Positions 10,706 through 21,767 are shown, numbered from the stretch's first letter. The stretch: 64,000 nucleotides of DNA from Lantana camara (GCA_037501455.1 CM074864.1:56735001-56799000); one strand, 5' to 3'. Notes: generated by a model from the letters alone, not told the origin. Numbers and translations: made by a program.

Positions 10706-13495
10706 TTAGTCGACCTCCTCGTTGGAACCATGGGCCTGTTTGTTGTTCGGATTAGCAGTCGACTCAGAGAATAACTCGGGAAAGACCTTCGAATGCTGAA
10801 GCACTATGGGGTCAACCCCTTGCGGCATCTCGTTGTGGTCTTCCTTCCGTCCGGAGAATAGAGATTTGGCCAGCGACACGGCGAAGCCGAATTCATGGTT
10901 AGACCAGTCGATTTTTGGTTCAACTACTTCAGGGGGCGACGGCCTCGGGTTGGGGCACATGATGCCAATCTTTTTCGTGTTATAATCCTTGGGAATGTGG
11001 CCCTCCGACTTGCACTGGGCGGGGCATAGTTCGAATCCGTCCTTCAGATCAGTTATGCCAAAGTTCGCGGTCGACCGTTTGTACGCAGGGGACTTCATGA
11101 ATCTGTATGCCCCATACCGTTCGGAATCGGCCACCACTTGGTCGAATATCTATTGACACCGGTCAATGGCTGTCCTGGCGCCCCTAATCTCCCCAGCTTT
11201 TTCCCCCTCTCTGAAGATCTCTACCATCTTAGACTATTGTTCGTCGAGTTTCTTGTGTACGTCGAGCAGCTCTTTTTTCTTGCCGTCAAGCTACTTTTTC
11301 AACTCTTCAGAGGTTGACTCGGTCTTCTCTTTCGCCAACTCAGCTACCTTTGCCTTCGAGCTCAGGCTCGCCTTCTCCGTCTCCAAGTCCAGGAACTTTC
11401 TATTCAAAGACTCCGAGTCGATTCCTGCCTTGGCCTCCCAGCGGGCTCTTCCCTCCTTGTAAATTTGGGCCCTCCGACCCAGATGATAGATGTCCCGGGA
11501 AAGCTCAAACATTGAAAGAAAAGTTAAAGCATTGACTCAAGCTTCTTCAACTCGGATGAAAGAGATTCAAGATTGTCTTACCCCAATGGCTTTTATGGCT
11601 GTCGACATCTCCAGCTCGATATCGTTCATCTGCCACCTCCATTGATGGTCTGCTATGGCCTGGGAGCAGTGATAGATCGCGGCCGACCCTCATGATCGAT
11701 GAGCTTTAAGCCTGTCGGGAGATGCGGCTCAGTGATTTTGAGCATCTTGAAGAAGTCGATCACGTCCTCCTCGGGGGCTTGGAACGACATGTGCGTTTAC
11801 TTTAGGGCCTCAAAGGAGAAAGGGGTCGGGGACTTCTCAGTGGCTGACGGAGTCGAAGGCAGGGAACTGGTCGACACAGTACCCTTGGATTGGCTGCCAC
11901 CGGCCGGAAGGTCAGAACCTCTGCCAGTATGCACCGGCTTGTGCGCTTTCAAGTCTTTGTCCTTTTTGGATCTCTTCCTCCTTTCTGCCTGCTCGAAAGT
12001 AACCTCCTTGTCTTTCCTATTGGAGGGTTGAGCAGCCGAGGTCTTGGTCGGTTCATCATCGCCCCGACTCGCCCCTTGCCTTGGTAATAGTGCATCCATC
12101 GTTTTGTTCGGTGATGTTATCTCAGCCGCTCGAGTAATTTCCTATTGGGCCTCGAGCTCTTCCATGTCAGCCGGCATCGCAGCTAGTCTGCTCATGATTG
12201 TTTTGTCTGCAAACGAAACCGAAGAGGATCAAGATCGATACGAAAGATGGAAAATATTTTGGACAAGAATTTAACATTGACTGCTCGACTTGATCGCCCA
12301 TTTTACCTGGGTTGAAGCTTCGACTAGAAACTCCGGGGGCTACGCCAAAGTTAACGCCCATCTTATCTTCGATCAACCTCTTACAGTCGAACTGACCGAG
12401 AGTCCTCATGTCCTGGAGGAAGGTGTTCGACCATCGGGGCATGGCGATCGGCAGAGTCGTGGAGGGCTTCCAACACCACGTTCGGTTAAATAGATTAGGC
12501 CATCCCGTCCGACTCTCGAAATAAACGAACTGTTGTTTCCAAGTTTAGCCGTTAGACGAGGTCGGAGAAGTCGTGAGCTTGTTCTTTTATTTAAATGCCA
12601 ACTGCATGAACCCGTAACCCGACCCCAACTTCTCCTTAGTAATGCTCGCCTTAAAGAGTTCCTTAGCTACGCCGAGCATCGGGAGGCCAAAATATCGCAT
12701 GATGACTCGAATCCCGTTTACCATGGCGTAGGCATTTGGCATCAACTGAACCGGGCTTATGTTGAGATCGTTCAGTATGTCGAGGACATCATCATCGATA
12801 GGAACTTGAAATCCTGACTTTATCATCTTCCAGGTCACCACGATAAAATTCGGAGGGGTATCAGTCATTGTCTCCCAGGCTCTAGGTCGAATTACACTAT
12901 ACCCCTCTAGCTCGACGTCTCCCCCGAATAAGATCTCCCTCATTTCCTCAAATATCTTGGCCGACACTTTACTTGGAACCAATCTGGGGTCCTTATCCAA
13001 GAATTGTGTAGGAGATTTCGTGCCGTAAGGGATAAATATGCCCTCTTCCTCTTCATGTTGGCCAGAGGTCGACGGCCTTGCCTCCCCACCTCTGCTTGAA
13101 AATCCCGGTCCCAAACTCATTCCCATTGGGACAACTACTGTCAGGGGTTCTGCTGACATGACTGGGCCGGCCAGAGATGTCGAATGCTTATCTCTAGAGT
13201 CCTCCGAAACTTCTACTATGTTCACCTCTTCTTCCGAGGCAACCTGGGATTGAACAGATCCCCCTTCACTCGAAGTCGAGTCATCCTACCTAATTTCATC
13301 ACCAAGACCCGGGATTTTATCCGACGAATCGTTACTGGTCGAGGTCAAAGATGACATCCCACTGCTCGAACTTTGCAAACTCCGACTTAATTCCCTGAGT
13401 TTTTGCCTTTTCCTCGAAATAAGGATCAAGGGTTGTGTCAGGGGAAGAGTCGAACGTGATTCGAGATGGGGTTCTTCTCTCTCGATTACGAACAC
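10706..13495 (-). pseudogene. Antisense gene of the Tat element (gypsy-type transposon domain plus coiled coil)
   Basis: This gene runs opposite to gag-pol. From ATG at 13495 one frame continues to 12307, broken only by a TAG near 13284, a TAA at 12587-12589 and one further stop. It has a Ser-rich acidic start, then VTWKMIKSGFQVPIDDDVLD, LMPNAYAMVNGIRVIMRYF and, after the TAA, WKQQFVYFESRTGWPNLF. This resembles the putative gypsy-type transposon domain (PF04195-like, not searched). A likely GT-AG intron spans 12207-12306. Downstream are KR-rich sequence (RKDKEVTFEQAERRKRSKKD), an alpha-helical, probably coiled-coil stretch (LDLETEKASLSSKAKVAELA) and a Pro-rich C-terminus ending at 10706. Extra antisense ORFs are known in Tat elements such as Grande; their function is unknown. 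Confidence 0.8.
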
Positions 13496-13676
13496 TCAAG
13501 AAAATAAGAATAAAAAAGACCGTAAGAAGAAAAAGAGCTCGAATCGAGAGGGCTTACTAAAAAAACTCGTTGTTTGCTGAAGCTCGAGTCGGATGTCCCG
13601 CTTGCTTAACTTGAAAGGCTCTAAAATTCTCGAGGTGCTCTGAAGTTTAAAAGTGAAAAGTGAATCTCCAAGGAGC

Positions 13677-13684
13677 TATTTATA
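13677..13684 (-). promoter_or_regulatory. TATA box for the antisense gene
   Basis: On the minus strand the sequence reads CTCCCCTATAAATAGCTCC, a canonical plant TATA box about 180 bp upstream of the antisense ATG at 13495. It lies in internal sequence, outside the LTR, so the antisense gene appears to have its own promoter. Confidence 0.72.
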
Positions 13685-13805
13685 GGGGAGGTCTGAGTGG
13701 GAATCCCGAATGCGAACCGTCGCCATGATTGCCTAGGGAATTGCCACCCTGACAGGCAAAAGGCACGCACCACGTGTTCCCCGGCGCCGCCTTTTCAGGG
13801 GCTAA

Positions 13806-14468
13806 TGATGTGGGCCAAACCGGCACTGCCATGTATACATAAAAAGACCAATACTCACTCGCCACATACTTTCGCTGACCGTGTTAACCAGTCAGATGTG
13901 CCACGTGTGCCCCTCCAGTCGGTCTATTCAGCCCCACACTTCTACTGAAAATGGGCCCAGATCACGGAAACTTAATCAAGCCATCCACCTCCATGGACAG
14001 TCGAAATTCTGTCGATCCAGTCTTTAGCAGGCCAAAAAATCTTTGACCCGGGACAATCCAAGTCGACACAAGCTCGATTCGCCTTTGGGCCCACTCCGCC
14101 GTTTCCAGCCTTTAATGAGACTGACAAGCCGTACCAAGTTGGTTCAGAGCATCAAATGCACCTGCAACCGGTACTATTCTGTCATCATTGCCCTTCAGGT
14201 ATAAATACCCCTTCATAAATGCCATTCTAGAAGCACATTTATTGTACCCAAATCAACTCGAAAGGCTCTCAAACCACTCGATACTGACTTGGGCGTCGGA
14301 GAATCGACAAAGGGAAAACCCCTACCAGTCCTTTGTCGGTCTTTAGCTCACGTTTGCTCACCCTTCTCTCAGGTCAACATCAATTCGAGGTCTTCCACGT
14401 CACAAATTCTAAGTGGTCAAGTGAACTTTTTCGATCCACGTCAGCTAACCCGAAAGTCGACTCGATCA
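13806..14468 (+). repeat. 3' LTR of the Tat gypsy element
   Basis: This 663 bp LTR runs from TGATGTGGGCC to GACTCGATCA and is followed directly by the TSD GGTAC. It is the only complete LTR of this element; the first 195 bp align with the truncated 5' LTR with scattered substitutions. Confidence 0.93.
14200..14207 (+). promoter_or_regulatory. TATA box in the gypsy 3' LTR
   Basis: TATAAATA sits in the context CAGGTATAAATACCCCTTC, about 395 bp into the LTR, where the U3/R boundary is expected. The matching box in the 5' LTR is deleted. Confidence 0.75.
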
Positions 14469-14473
14469 GGTAC

Positions 14474-14688
14474 TATCTAGTACCATCTGTTGTTCCGCTG
14501 TAAACTTTTGACAATTTAGTATCTTTTTATATGTTTAAATTTTTACCTCCAAGGGAATGTGCATCCTAGGGGGAGTTATCTCTAACAATCTGTATTGAAG
14601 CATTACAAACAGAGGGAGATAGCTAAATTATCAAGAAGGAGCTCTTTGCAAAAAGGAAATCAATTGTTATCATAAAAAAGGTGGAGAT
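14474..14688 (+). other. Copia 3' internal sequence with polypurine tract
   Basis: This is residual copia interior on the right side of the gypsy insertion, resuming after the duplicated GGTAC. It ends in the polypurine tract AAAAAAGGTGGAGAT (14674-14688), the plus-strand primer site, abutting the 3' LTR. No protein domain is recognisable. Confidence 0.8.
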
Positions 14689-15742
14689 TGTTAAATTACT
14701 TTATTATTTTTTAATGAATAACAAATTATGTCTTTCATTAATGATATTACTGTTCAAAGTCATTATGCAGCTCTGAAAACTAAAGGGACAAGGAAGACTT
14801 CAAAGCTAAGATGAGGAATCAAGATCGGAAGAAGAAATCATTAGAGAGACAAATTCAAGAATGAGTTGAATCAGTTCATTTGGTACTAGAACACTAGCCA
14901 AGTTTTATATACAGCTCCATCTCTCTGAGGACGAAAAGGAAAGCACAACCACTTAGAAAAATAAGAAAAGAAAAGAAGTTGTTTAAATTGTCAAAAGCCA
15001 AGATTATTTAAGATTGAGAGAAAGATGGATCAAGAAAGAAAGTTTAGAAGAAGAGATTCATCTGGTACCAAAACGGCAACTGGTAGAAAGCATTCCAAGG
15101 TCAACGTTGATGACTCAAAGTATTTTAAGGTCTACATTACTTTAAGTTTTTGAAACTCACATGATTCAAAAAGAAGCTGAAGTCAGCACAAAAGCTCACT
15201 CAAAGTACAGAAGCTCAACAGATCTTTTTTGGAAGCAAAAATAAGAAGAACAAGTTTGCAAGAGGAGCTCAAAGATAGCACATACCCAACAATCCTTATA
15301 CTTGCTTGGTATCAAAATCTAGGGAAATGTGAAGGTTTTAAAATTCAAAATTTGAGTCTAACAACTCTTTTGAAGTTCCTTATTTTAAAGGAGTGCAAAT
15401 ACATCTACAAAGGACAATCAATCTCTTTCGTTAACTGCTATACACATAGAGGTTTATTGTTCTCATTGTGTTCTTTGTCAGTTTGCTTGAGTCCTAGAAC
15501 GTTTGGTTCCACATTCATATGTACTTTAGGTCCCAGATTGTTTCCTTTGTATCTTGTAGTAGTTAAATATTTTTGTAAACTCCTTTTTAAATTCTAAACT
15601 TAACAAACCTAAGTAGTGGACTAACTTATCCATCTAGTGTTTTTCACAGTTGTGGTAAGCCAACCACTATAATTCCTCGGTGTTTTTTTGGCTCCTATTT
15701 ACTCTGTTCTAAACTAGTACCAATTTCATACTGGTTCCAACA
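14689..15742 (+). repeat. 3' LTR of the copia element
   Basis: This 1054 bp LTR has imperfect inverted termini (TGTTA ... CCAACA). Its first 480 bp align with the 5' LTR fragment. It lacks the LINE insertion present in the 5' copy and so shows the empty site. No coding domain is present. Confidence 0.85.
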
Positions 15743-15769
15743 TTGTTATCTTTATTATCTAAGTTTAGA

Positions 15770-16446
15770 GGGAAAAATTGCAAAATGGTATACCAACTAG
15801 ACCCATATTGCAAAAGTGGTACAATATCTTTTCCGGTGACAAATTTACCCCACAACTCTCAAAAAGTTACAATTTAATGCAAAAATTCACTGGAGACCAA
15901 AAAACAAATCGGAAAAGAAAAAAAAAATAGTAATACTAATATTTATTAAATTGACAATGGATAATTGAAACTATTTATATAATAATTAGAAATATTATAT
16001 TTACTAAATTAATAAATAATTTGTATTCAATGATTCATGAAAAATATTTATATACTGACCAAAAAAAAATATTTATATAACAATTTGCAATATTATATTT
16101 ATTAATTATTAAATAATTTATATTTAATGCTTATTTATATTGAATGAGTGCAAAATTTTTATTTTTCATTTTGTTTAATTGTTACTATGTGTAATTCCAC
16201 ATAAGTTGCAACTTGGCAAAATTTTCATATGTGCCAAGTCAATTTCAGCCACATAGGAGTCAAAGACACATCAGCTAGGGTTTTATGAAATTGTAGCGGT
16301 TTTCCGATTGTTTTTTTGGTCTCCGGCGAATTTTTGCGTTAAATTGCAACTTTCTGAGAGTTGTTGGGTAAATTTATCATCGGAAAAAATATTGCACCAT
16401 TTTTGCTAAATGGGTCTAGTTGGTATACCATTTTTGCAATTTTCCC
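15770..16446. mobile_element. MITE with about 148 bp terminal inverted repeats (Mutator-type)
   Basis: The left arm (15770-15917) and right arm (16299-16446) are inverted copies. Both read inward as GGGAAAA(A)TTGCAAAA, then ATGGTATACCAACTAGACCC, then a GCAAAA-containing stretch. They flank an AT-rich core with no ORF. A perfect 9 bp direct repeat AAGTTTAGA lies outside (15761-15769 and 16447-16455). Long inverted repeats with a 9 bp TSD indicate a Mutator-derived non-autonomous element. Confidence 0.92.
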
Positions 16447-16455
16447 AAGTTTAGA

Positions 16456-16721
16456 GGATCATTCATCTGGGGTAATTTATTCAAAATATCCAATTACCCT
16501 CCCCCCCTCCCCCACCATACAGTAAACACCATGTTTCTTGGACTCTTGGACTCTTTTTTTTATTTGTTTATGTAACTGCTCATTTCATTTTTATCTGGCT
16601 TCAATTCATTCTTTTTATTTTTTTATATAATTTTTTTGCTCCTCGTATTTTTTTAAAACTAATATGAATATTATCTTAACCTATTTATTTATTTATTTAT
16701 ATAATTTAATAATTATATTAA
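16456..16721. other. AT-rich sequence between two Mutator-type elements
   Basis: This is short AT- and T-rich DNA with a C-tract at 16500-16513. I see no gene or repeat structure other than the 9 bp TSD (TTATATTAA, 16713-16721) of the next element. Confidence 0.6.
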
Positions 16722-16870
16722 CGGAGAATTAATGTTTCATCCCTAGTAAGGCACAAATGTTTTCCTAAACACCCCAGTTTGAAATTTGGTTGTTTTACAT
16801 CCCCAATACACAACATATTTTTTGTAACCCCAACATGTGTAAAATGACCGTATTATCCTTGTTGAACTCA
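16722..16870 (+). repeat. Left terminal inverted repeat of the Mutator-like element
   Basis: This pairs with the right end at 27940-28088. The best conserved block is CCAATACACAACATATTTTT, near 16801-16821 on this side. Identity is moderate, with small indels, so the inner border is approximate. Confidence 0.78.
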
Positions 16871-17165
16871 AGGATCAGGCTTATTTCTTTTGAATCGTCT
16901 TTGAAAATCTTCATTCTCGATTTGTCGATAGGTACCGCCACCGATGAGCACTCCCGTCACGCCCTTCGTTGTTGAGGAATAAGCTTGTATTGCATCTCCA
17001 CCTCTGGTAAGTGTAACCATTCTTATTCGACAATTTAGGGTTTTAATTCCAGATTAAAGATTATTGGAATTCGACATTAGGGCTTGCAATTATACAAATT
17101 TTGTGTCCATTTGTAGATTTCACAGTTTTCGTTGCCAGTTAGTTTCGATGGTGTGATTGAAGCAA

Positions 17166-17971
17166 ATGTTATCAAGGTCCAGCTCCGGGAAACAACACCG
17201 TCGCGATAAACCTCGGCGACGCGAAGAAATACTCTGTCATTGTTCGCCAACATATTTCATAGAAAAAATGGCCGGAATTGGTGCACTAACTGATGCCCAA
17301 AGGCGAAGGATACTGGTGACTCCATTTGGCGCATTCCTTCACATGTCTGGATTTCAAGGTACAAACAAACTCGTTGGTTTCATTCTAGAATGTTTTAACT
17401 CGGATCAATGGACATTCAACTTTGGGCACTTCAGTGTACCCTTTACTGAAGTGGAGCTCTCAATTGCGTTGGGACTACAATGTGAGGGTTATCCCATTGA
17501 CTCTTATGTTAGAGTGAAATCACGAGTCCGGCGTCTGTATTTTGATAACAATAACAGTAGGTTTACAAGTTCTAACATATTGGCCAGGTTATACGGTTTG
17601 GCTTCTAGAAGGGATGCCGAAGGCATCGATGATTTTGTAAGAATGTATATATTGTTTGTTTTTTCTACTTTGTTGTTTCCACACAGCAGTCTTAAGCTGT
17701 CAATTGATCTGATATGCTATGTAGATGACTTAGAGTATATCAACCGATTCGCTTGGGATGCCGCTGTTTATAACTTTTTGGTTTTGTCAATTGAGAAGTT
17801 TAAAGATGAGGACAAACAGTTTCTTAACGGATGTACCATGGGGCTCATGGTAAGATTATATATATTGATGAAACGGTTTTTATATCTAAGTTGTTGTCTT
17901 TGTCTTTCTGATCCCCCTAGTATGTTTTAAATCCAGGCTTGGTTCCATGAGCATTTTTCAGCCTGTGAGCA
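17166..17971 (+). pseudogene. Mutator-borne gene, N-terminal mobile-domain-like region (DUF1985-like)
   Basis: The first ATG in frame is at 17166 (an upstream TTG at 17157 is less likely). A basic leader (KQHRRDKPRRREE) precedes a domain with RRILVTPFGAFLHMSGFQ, WTFNFGHFSVPFTEVELSIALGLQCEGYP, LARLYGLASRRDAEGIDDFVRMYILF and LEYINRFAWDAAVYNFLVLSI. This order fits the DUF1985/plant-mobile-domain-like regions that precede Ulp1 domains in transposon genes; I judge this from pattern alone. A GT-AG intron probably spans 17850-17936, with the next exon starting AWFHEHFSACEH. A solo LTR then splits that exon at 17971. The gene continues at 20702. Confidence 0.7.
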
Positions 17972-18116
17972 TGTAACGCCCCAGTTTTCCGTCGTATAGT
18001 ATGACGTATGTGTTTATCAAATTGTGCGATTTAATTGTTTATAAATATTTTGTATAATTAATTTTTCTTCTTAAATGAATAAAATATTAATTATCATATC
18101 TTAATGTTATTAATAC

Positions 18117-18124
<8 letters not shown>

Positions 18125-18194
<70 letters not shown>
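18125..18194. repeat. (TA)n microsatellite
   Basis: This is a 70 bp alternating AT tract inside the solo LTR. Confidence 0.97.
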
Positions 18195-18197
<3 letters not shown>

Positions 18198-18576
18198 CGT
18201 GCAATTTGATTTTAATGAGTATTAATTCATGCATTTTAATTTAAACTATATGAAATTGTGCACTTGTTTCAAATTATATTTAATTCATACCACTTTGATC
18301 TAAGGTATATTTAATTCATGCACTTTGGTATATTTAAATATGAATTTAAATTTTATTATATATTATGAATGTATTTATGCATTGTTCATGAGTGTTATAA
18401 ACGCGTTTCGTTCTTATATGATTTGATATCGAAATTTTGTGAAAATTTAATATGTCGGAGATATACGTGTCATGAATATGGATATATGTTCGTTTCATGG
18501 TTTTGGATTCATTTGCATTAGTTTCGAATTTATTTTGTTCTTGGAATCCAAATCGGGGGCTAATGAGCAATTAGCG

Positions 18577-18840
18577 CACCATTGGTTCCGTATGTGATAT
18601 CTTGAGCTAGGAAACTCGGATTCGAGTTTTGTCAACTTCGCTAAACTCATAACAAAAATTTGAGTTTAATGAACTTAGCCTTATATTGTTCTAAAGTTAT
18701 TTGAACCTCACCATTGGTTCCGTATGTGATATCTTGAGCTAGGAAACTCCGATTCGAGTTTCGTCAACTTCGCTGAACTCATAACAAAAATTTGAGTTTA
18801 TTGAACTTAGCCTTATATTGTTCCAAAGTTATTTGAACCT
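18577..18840 (+). repeat. 132 bp tandem duplication in the solo LTR
   Basis: Two head-to-tail copies (18577-18708 and 18709-18840) begin CACCATTGGTTCCGTATG and differ at only a few positions. The duplication is internal to the LTR. Confidence 0.93.
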
Positions 18841-19532
18841 CCGAAATTCAATGAAAAAGTGCTACGTTCGTCAAAACTGCCACAACTCACTAAAAGAGCC
18901 ATATCTTCCACAATCCTTAACCAAATTAACCATGGTTTGATTCCTTGGAACCCTAACTCAACCCTTTAACTGGCCTTAATCATCTCAAACCGAACTAACC
19001 CTCATCACTTAGGGAAATGTTATCTATTTCATGTTCCTTTCTAATTTCCAATTTTAAATCGAATGTAATTATTTGTCTATTCTATAATTGTAAACGTGAT
19101 ATAATACGTGATATGGTTGTTATGTGAAATTCTTGAATTGATTTGTTATGAAATGTGTAATGATTGGACTTGAATGAATATGAATGCTTCCTTGAACGAA
19201 TGAATGGCTCGTTTATATGATTTAAATAAGTAAATCGTGTACATGAATGTGTTCATTACATAATATCATCTCTTATGCAGTCATATCATGTTCATTGCAT
19301 GTCGTGCGTCATATATGGTTCATTTAGAGTCTTGAGTCTTACGAACACGTTACCTTGTCCTTTGTACAGTTTTCTCCAGGGCGGAGATGTCGGGTTCATA
19401 GGACACTTTCGAGTCTCCTTTTCTTCTTGGTATTGTTCGGTAAGGTGTAAAAGGTGGGTTTCTCTTCTATTAGATAAGAATCGACCAGATAAATCCATTA
19501 TGTGAAAGTTTTAAGCCAAATATGTAATTATT

Positions 19533-19537
<5 letters not shown>

Positions 19538-19592
<55 letters not shown>
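19538..19592. repeat. (AT)n microsatellite
   Basis: This is a second alternating AT tract within the solo LTR. Confidence 0.95.
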
Positions 19593-19596
<4 letters not shown>

Positions 19597-20701
19597 CAAG
19601 TCTTTCAAAGAGTCTATGATTTTAATGTTAAGCCCTTTTATTTAGTGATACCCTACCGAATGTTTTGGCGAGTAATGAATGATTGCACGTATGGGGGCCC
19701 GGGGCTTGGTACATATGGCTATCCGGGGAGGCAAGGGCCGACGGTGATCCTATGTGCTAGTCCCAACCAATTTACAGATTCCGGAACTTGCTAGGAGATT
19801 AGCGAGGGAAGGGGGCTGAGCGCCTTCGCGGAACTCATGACACCCTTTTGGTCAATGATTGAGGTGGCCGGCTCTTGCTAACCCATCCACCGCCCGGAGG
19901 AAGTAGGTGTAAGTGTATTGATTGATTGCATGATTGATTGAATGAATGAACGATTGAATGAACGAATGATTGTGACTGAATGAATGATTGTGTGATCGCT
20001 AATGAACGAATAAATGAATAAATGCACACACGAGGTGGAGGTTGGAGAATTCGCCCTCTCGTTGGGCTCATATATTGACCTCATGAATGAATGAATGAAT
20101 GAAATTGATCGTTGTAATCCAGAGCGTTGTTTTCCTTAGTTTTGCCCACTTGGGAAATATTTGAAAACCTCGCACGAGATTATAGCTTGCATGTGCGGGT
20201 GTTTAATTTCTGCAGTATTATATTAATATGCCCCATTTTACACCCACCAGTCTCCTATAGACTGAACCCGGCTTTGTTTTCAGTTTTCTTGTAGGTTTGG
20301 ATTGCTAGGCGGGAACTCGACTTTGTCAAGTTTATTAATTAACTCTGGGTCACTCCATGTGCATTTTATAATTTGATTGAATTTCAAGAATGGATAAATG
20401 TTATGACTATGATTATGATCATACAATTAGGTTTATGTATGAATTTTCGGGAATAGGTCTTTATGCTAGTTGAACCCGTTATCTTACTTGAATTGGTACT
20501 GAATGGTATGCTATGCTTCTGCATTTGTCATTTATCTTTGTTCTTTATAATTTGATTGCGAAGGTCTAGTTCCCGCCTAGCCCTATGAGTGAGTGAATCC
20601 CCGTTCGCTGTGAACTGGATTCATGTATGGATTTTTCATTTCATGGGTGGATCGGGCTCACAGTGCAGGGGATGTGGCGTCTTTCCGGTTGGGGTGCTAC
20701 A

Positions 20702-21446
20702 GAGCATGCCGTAGTGGTGTAGGATTTTCCACATTTTTGAAGTGGTAGAAGAGTATTTTACCATACAGAAGAAGGAAATTGAAAAGCATTTCAGTAAGCT
20801 AACCTTATCCAATGTAAGTATACAATATGATTGATAATGTTATGTATACATGAATTATGCATAACTAGATGCTCGTATTATACAATTGAATCATTTGCTT
20901 ACAGCTAAATCCTATTAAACCTGTTGATAAAGGGGAGCTCAGATTGCTAGATTGCATAGAGGATATACCAGAGTCTGCCTTTGCAAGTGATGTTGATGAT
21001 GATGAGGAGGAGGAGGATGATAAGGAGGTGGAGGAGGAGGAGAATGAGGTGGCTAAGAAGAAGCAAAATGGTAAGAGGAAAAAGAAGAAGAAGGATGGTA
21101 AGAGGAAAAAATCTAATAAGCGAGCAAAGTCTAGGGCTACTGATGAGGAGTCTGATGTAGGAGGTGTTAAAGGAGATGGTGATGAGGAGAATGCTACAGC
21201 TAAGGAGAAGGATGGTGGTGAGGAGAATGGTGAAGCTGTAGAGAAGGATGGAGGGGAGGAGAATGTTAAGGCTGAGGAGAAGAATGGGGTTGAGGAGAAT
21301 GATGAAGCTGTGGAGAAGGATGGTAGTGAGGAGGAGAAGGCTGAAGTTGAAGAGAAGCTTTCAAGTCGTGATTATGTATCTCTTATTCTTTGTGATGTTT
21401 TATCTGATTTGAGAGATGAATGGAGGTTTTCTGCTGATGAGGTTTG
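20702..21446 (+). pseudogene. Mutator-borne gene, middle exons with acidic/lysine-rich linker
   Basis: After the solo LTR the exon resumes and, one frame over, reads RIFHIFEVVEEYFTIQKKEI and HFSKLTLSN up to a GTAAGT donor at 20814. A likely 91 bp intron ends at AG 20904. The next exon opens LNPIKPVDKGELRLLDCIED and becomes a low-complexity linker of Glu/Asp runs, a basic patch (KRKKKKKDGKRKK, a plausible nuclear localisation signal) and repeated EENxxAxEKDGG-type units. It ends SLILCDVLSDLRDEWRF and a TGA at 21445-21447. Such charged linkers commonly separate the mobile domain from the Ulp1 domain. At least one frameshift is present. Confidence 0.65.
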
Positions 21447-21767
21447 AGCGAGATGCGGTGTTTGTTTGTCAAGAGGCAGTTGAGTTCCCTCATGAAGCAA
21501 TTCATGTTATTGATGAGGATGATGATGTTGATGCCTCAATTTATTATGTTAACCCAGATTTGAAGTCGATTTTGGATAGAAAGGACTTTGATGGGTGTGC
21601 ATGTTTGAATGATGAAGCCCTTACCATGATCGATGGGATCATTGACGCCTACTCTGCGATGTTCAAGTAAGTTGTTTTTTAAATGAAATTAGTTTAGTAA
21701 TTTGTAAATCAATTTTGTATCAAAGTGTAATTTTAATTTATTCTTTTTGCCAGTGATGAGCTGGTAT
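21416..21767 (+). pseudogene. Mutator-borne gene, start of the Ulp1-like region
   Basis: In a frame shifted from the acidic exon this reads AVFVCQEAVEFPHEAIHVID, then YYVNPDLKSILDRKDFDGC and LNDEALTMIDGIIDAYSAMF, close to the LTDEVIDxY-like start of C48 proteases. A probable intron runs from the GTAAG donor at 21667 to the CAG acceptor ending at 21753. The next exon starts at 21754 and is cut after 14 bp by a solo LTR, with the TSD GGTAT at 21763-21767. Coding resumes at 23759. Confidence 0.6.

Larger units (their letters stand above)
4705..14468 (+). mobile_element. Ty3/gypsy retrotransposon, Tat lineage, nested in copia
   Basis: The element is bounded by TG at 4705 and CA at 14468 and flanked by a perfect TSD, GGTAC at 4700-4704 and 14469-14473. 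The order gag, protease, RT, RNase H, second RNase H, integrase is that of Ty3/gypsy. The extra RNase H after a degenerate first one, and an antisense gene between pol and the 3' LTR, point to the Tat group (Ogre/Retand/Grande relatives). It is non-functional: the 5' LTR and PBS are mostly deleted, and pol has stops and frameshifts. Confidence 0.95.
3158..15742 (+). mobile_element. Deletion-bearing copia element (SIRE-like) hosting LINE and gypsy insertions
   Basis: The LTR termini are TGTTAA at 3158 and CCAACA at 15742. A typical copia polypurine tract (AAAAAAGGTGGAGAT) ends at 14688, directly before the 3' LTR, so the element lies on the plus strand. The interior is only about 0.6 kb once the nested gypsy is removed (4289-4699 plus 14474-14688), so gag-pol has been deleted. 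The polypurine region resembles SIRE/Maximus elements; that lineage call is inference. The flanking 5-mers (ATCTA on the left, TTGTT on the right) do not match, so no simple TSD is visible. Confidence 0.82.
17972..20701 (+). mobile_element. Solo LTR, long gypsy type (Tekay/Del-like)
   Basis: This 2730 bp unit starts TGTAACGCCCC and ends GGGGTGCTACA, with perfect TSD GAGCA (17967-17971 and 20702-20706). There is no coding content, PBS or second LTR, so it is a solo LTR left by LTR-LTR recombination. It shares termini and internal blocks with the reversed unit at 35788-40794. The Tekay/Del assignment rests on its length and ends only. It interrupts an exon of the Mutator-borne gene. Confidence 0.87.

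Noticed and set aside
3158..15742. Target-site duplication for the outer copia element
   Set aside because: The left 5-mer is ATCTA and the right is TTGTT. A longer partial similarity (TTGTTAT ... ATCTA on both sides) is tempting but requires gaps, so I do not claim a TSD.
19835..20084. Overlapping minus-strand frames rich in Ser, Ile and His
   Set aside because: They translate the short TGAATGAATGAT-like repeats in the solo LTR and show no domain.
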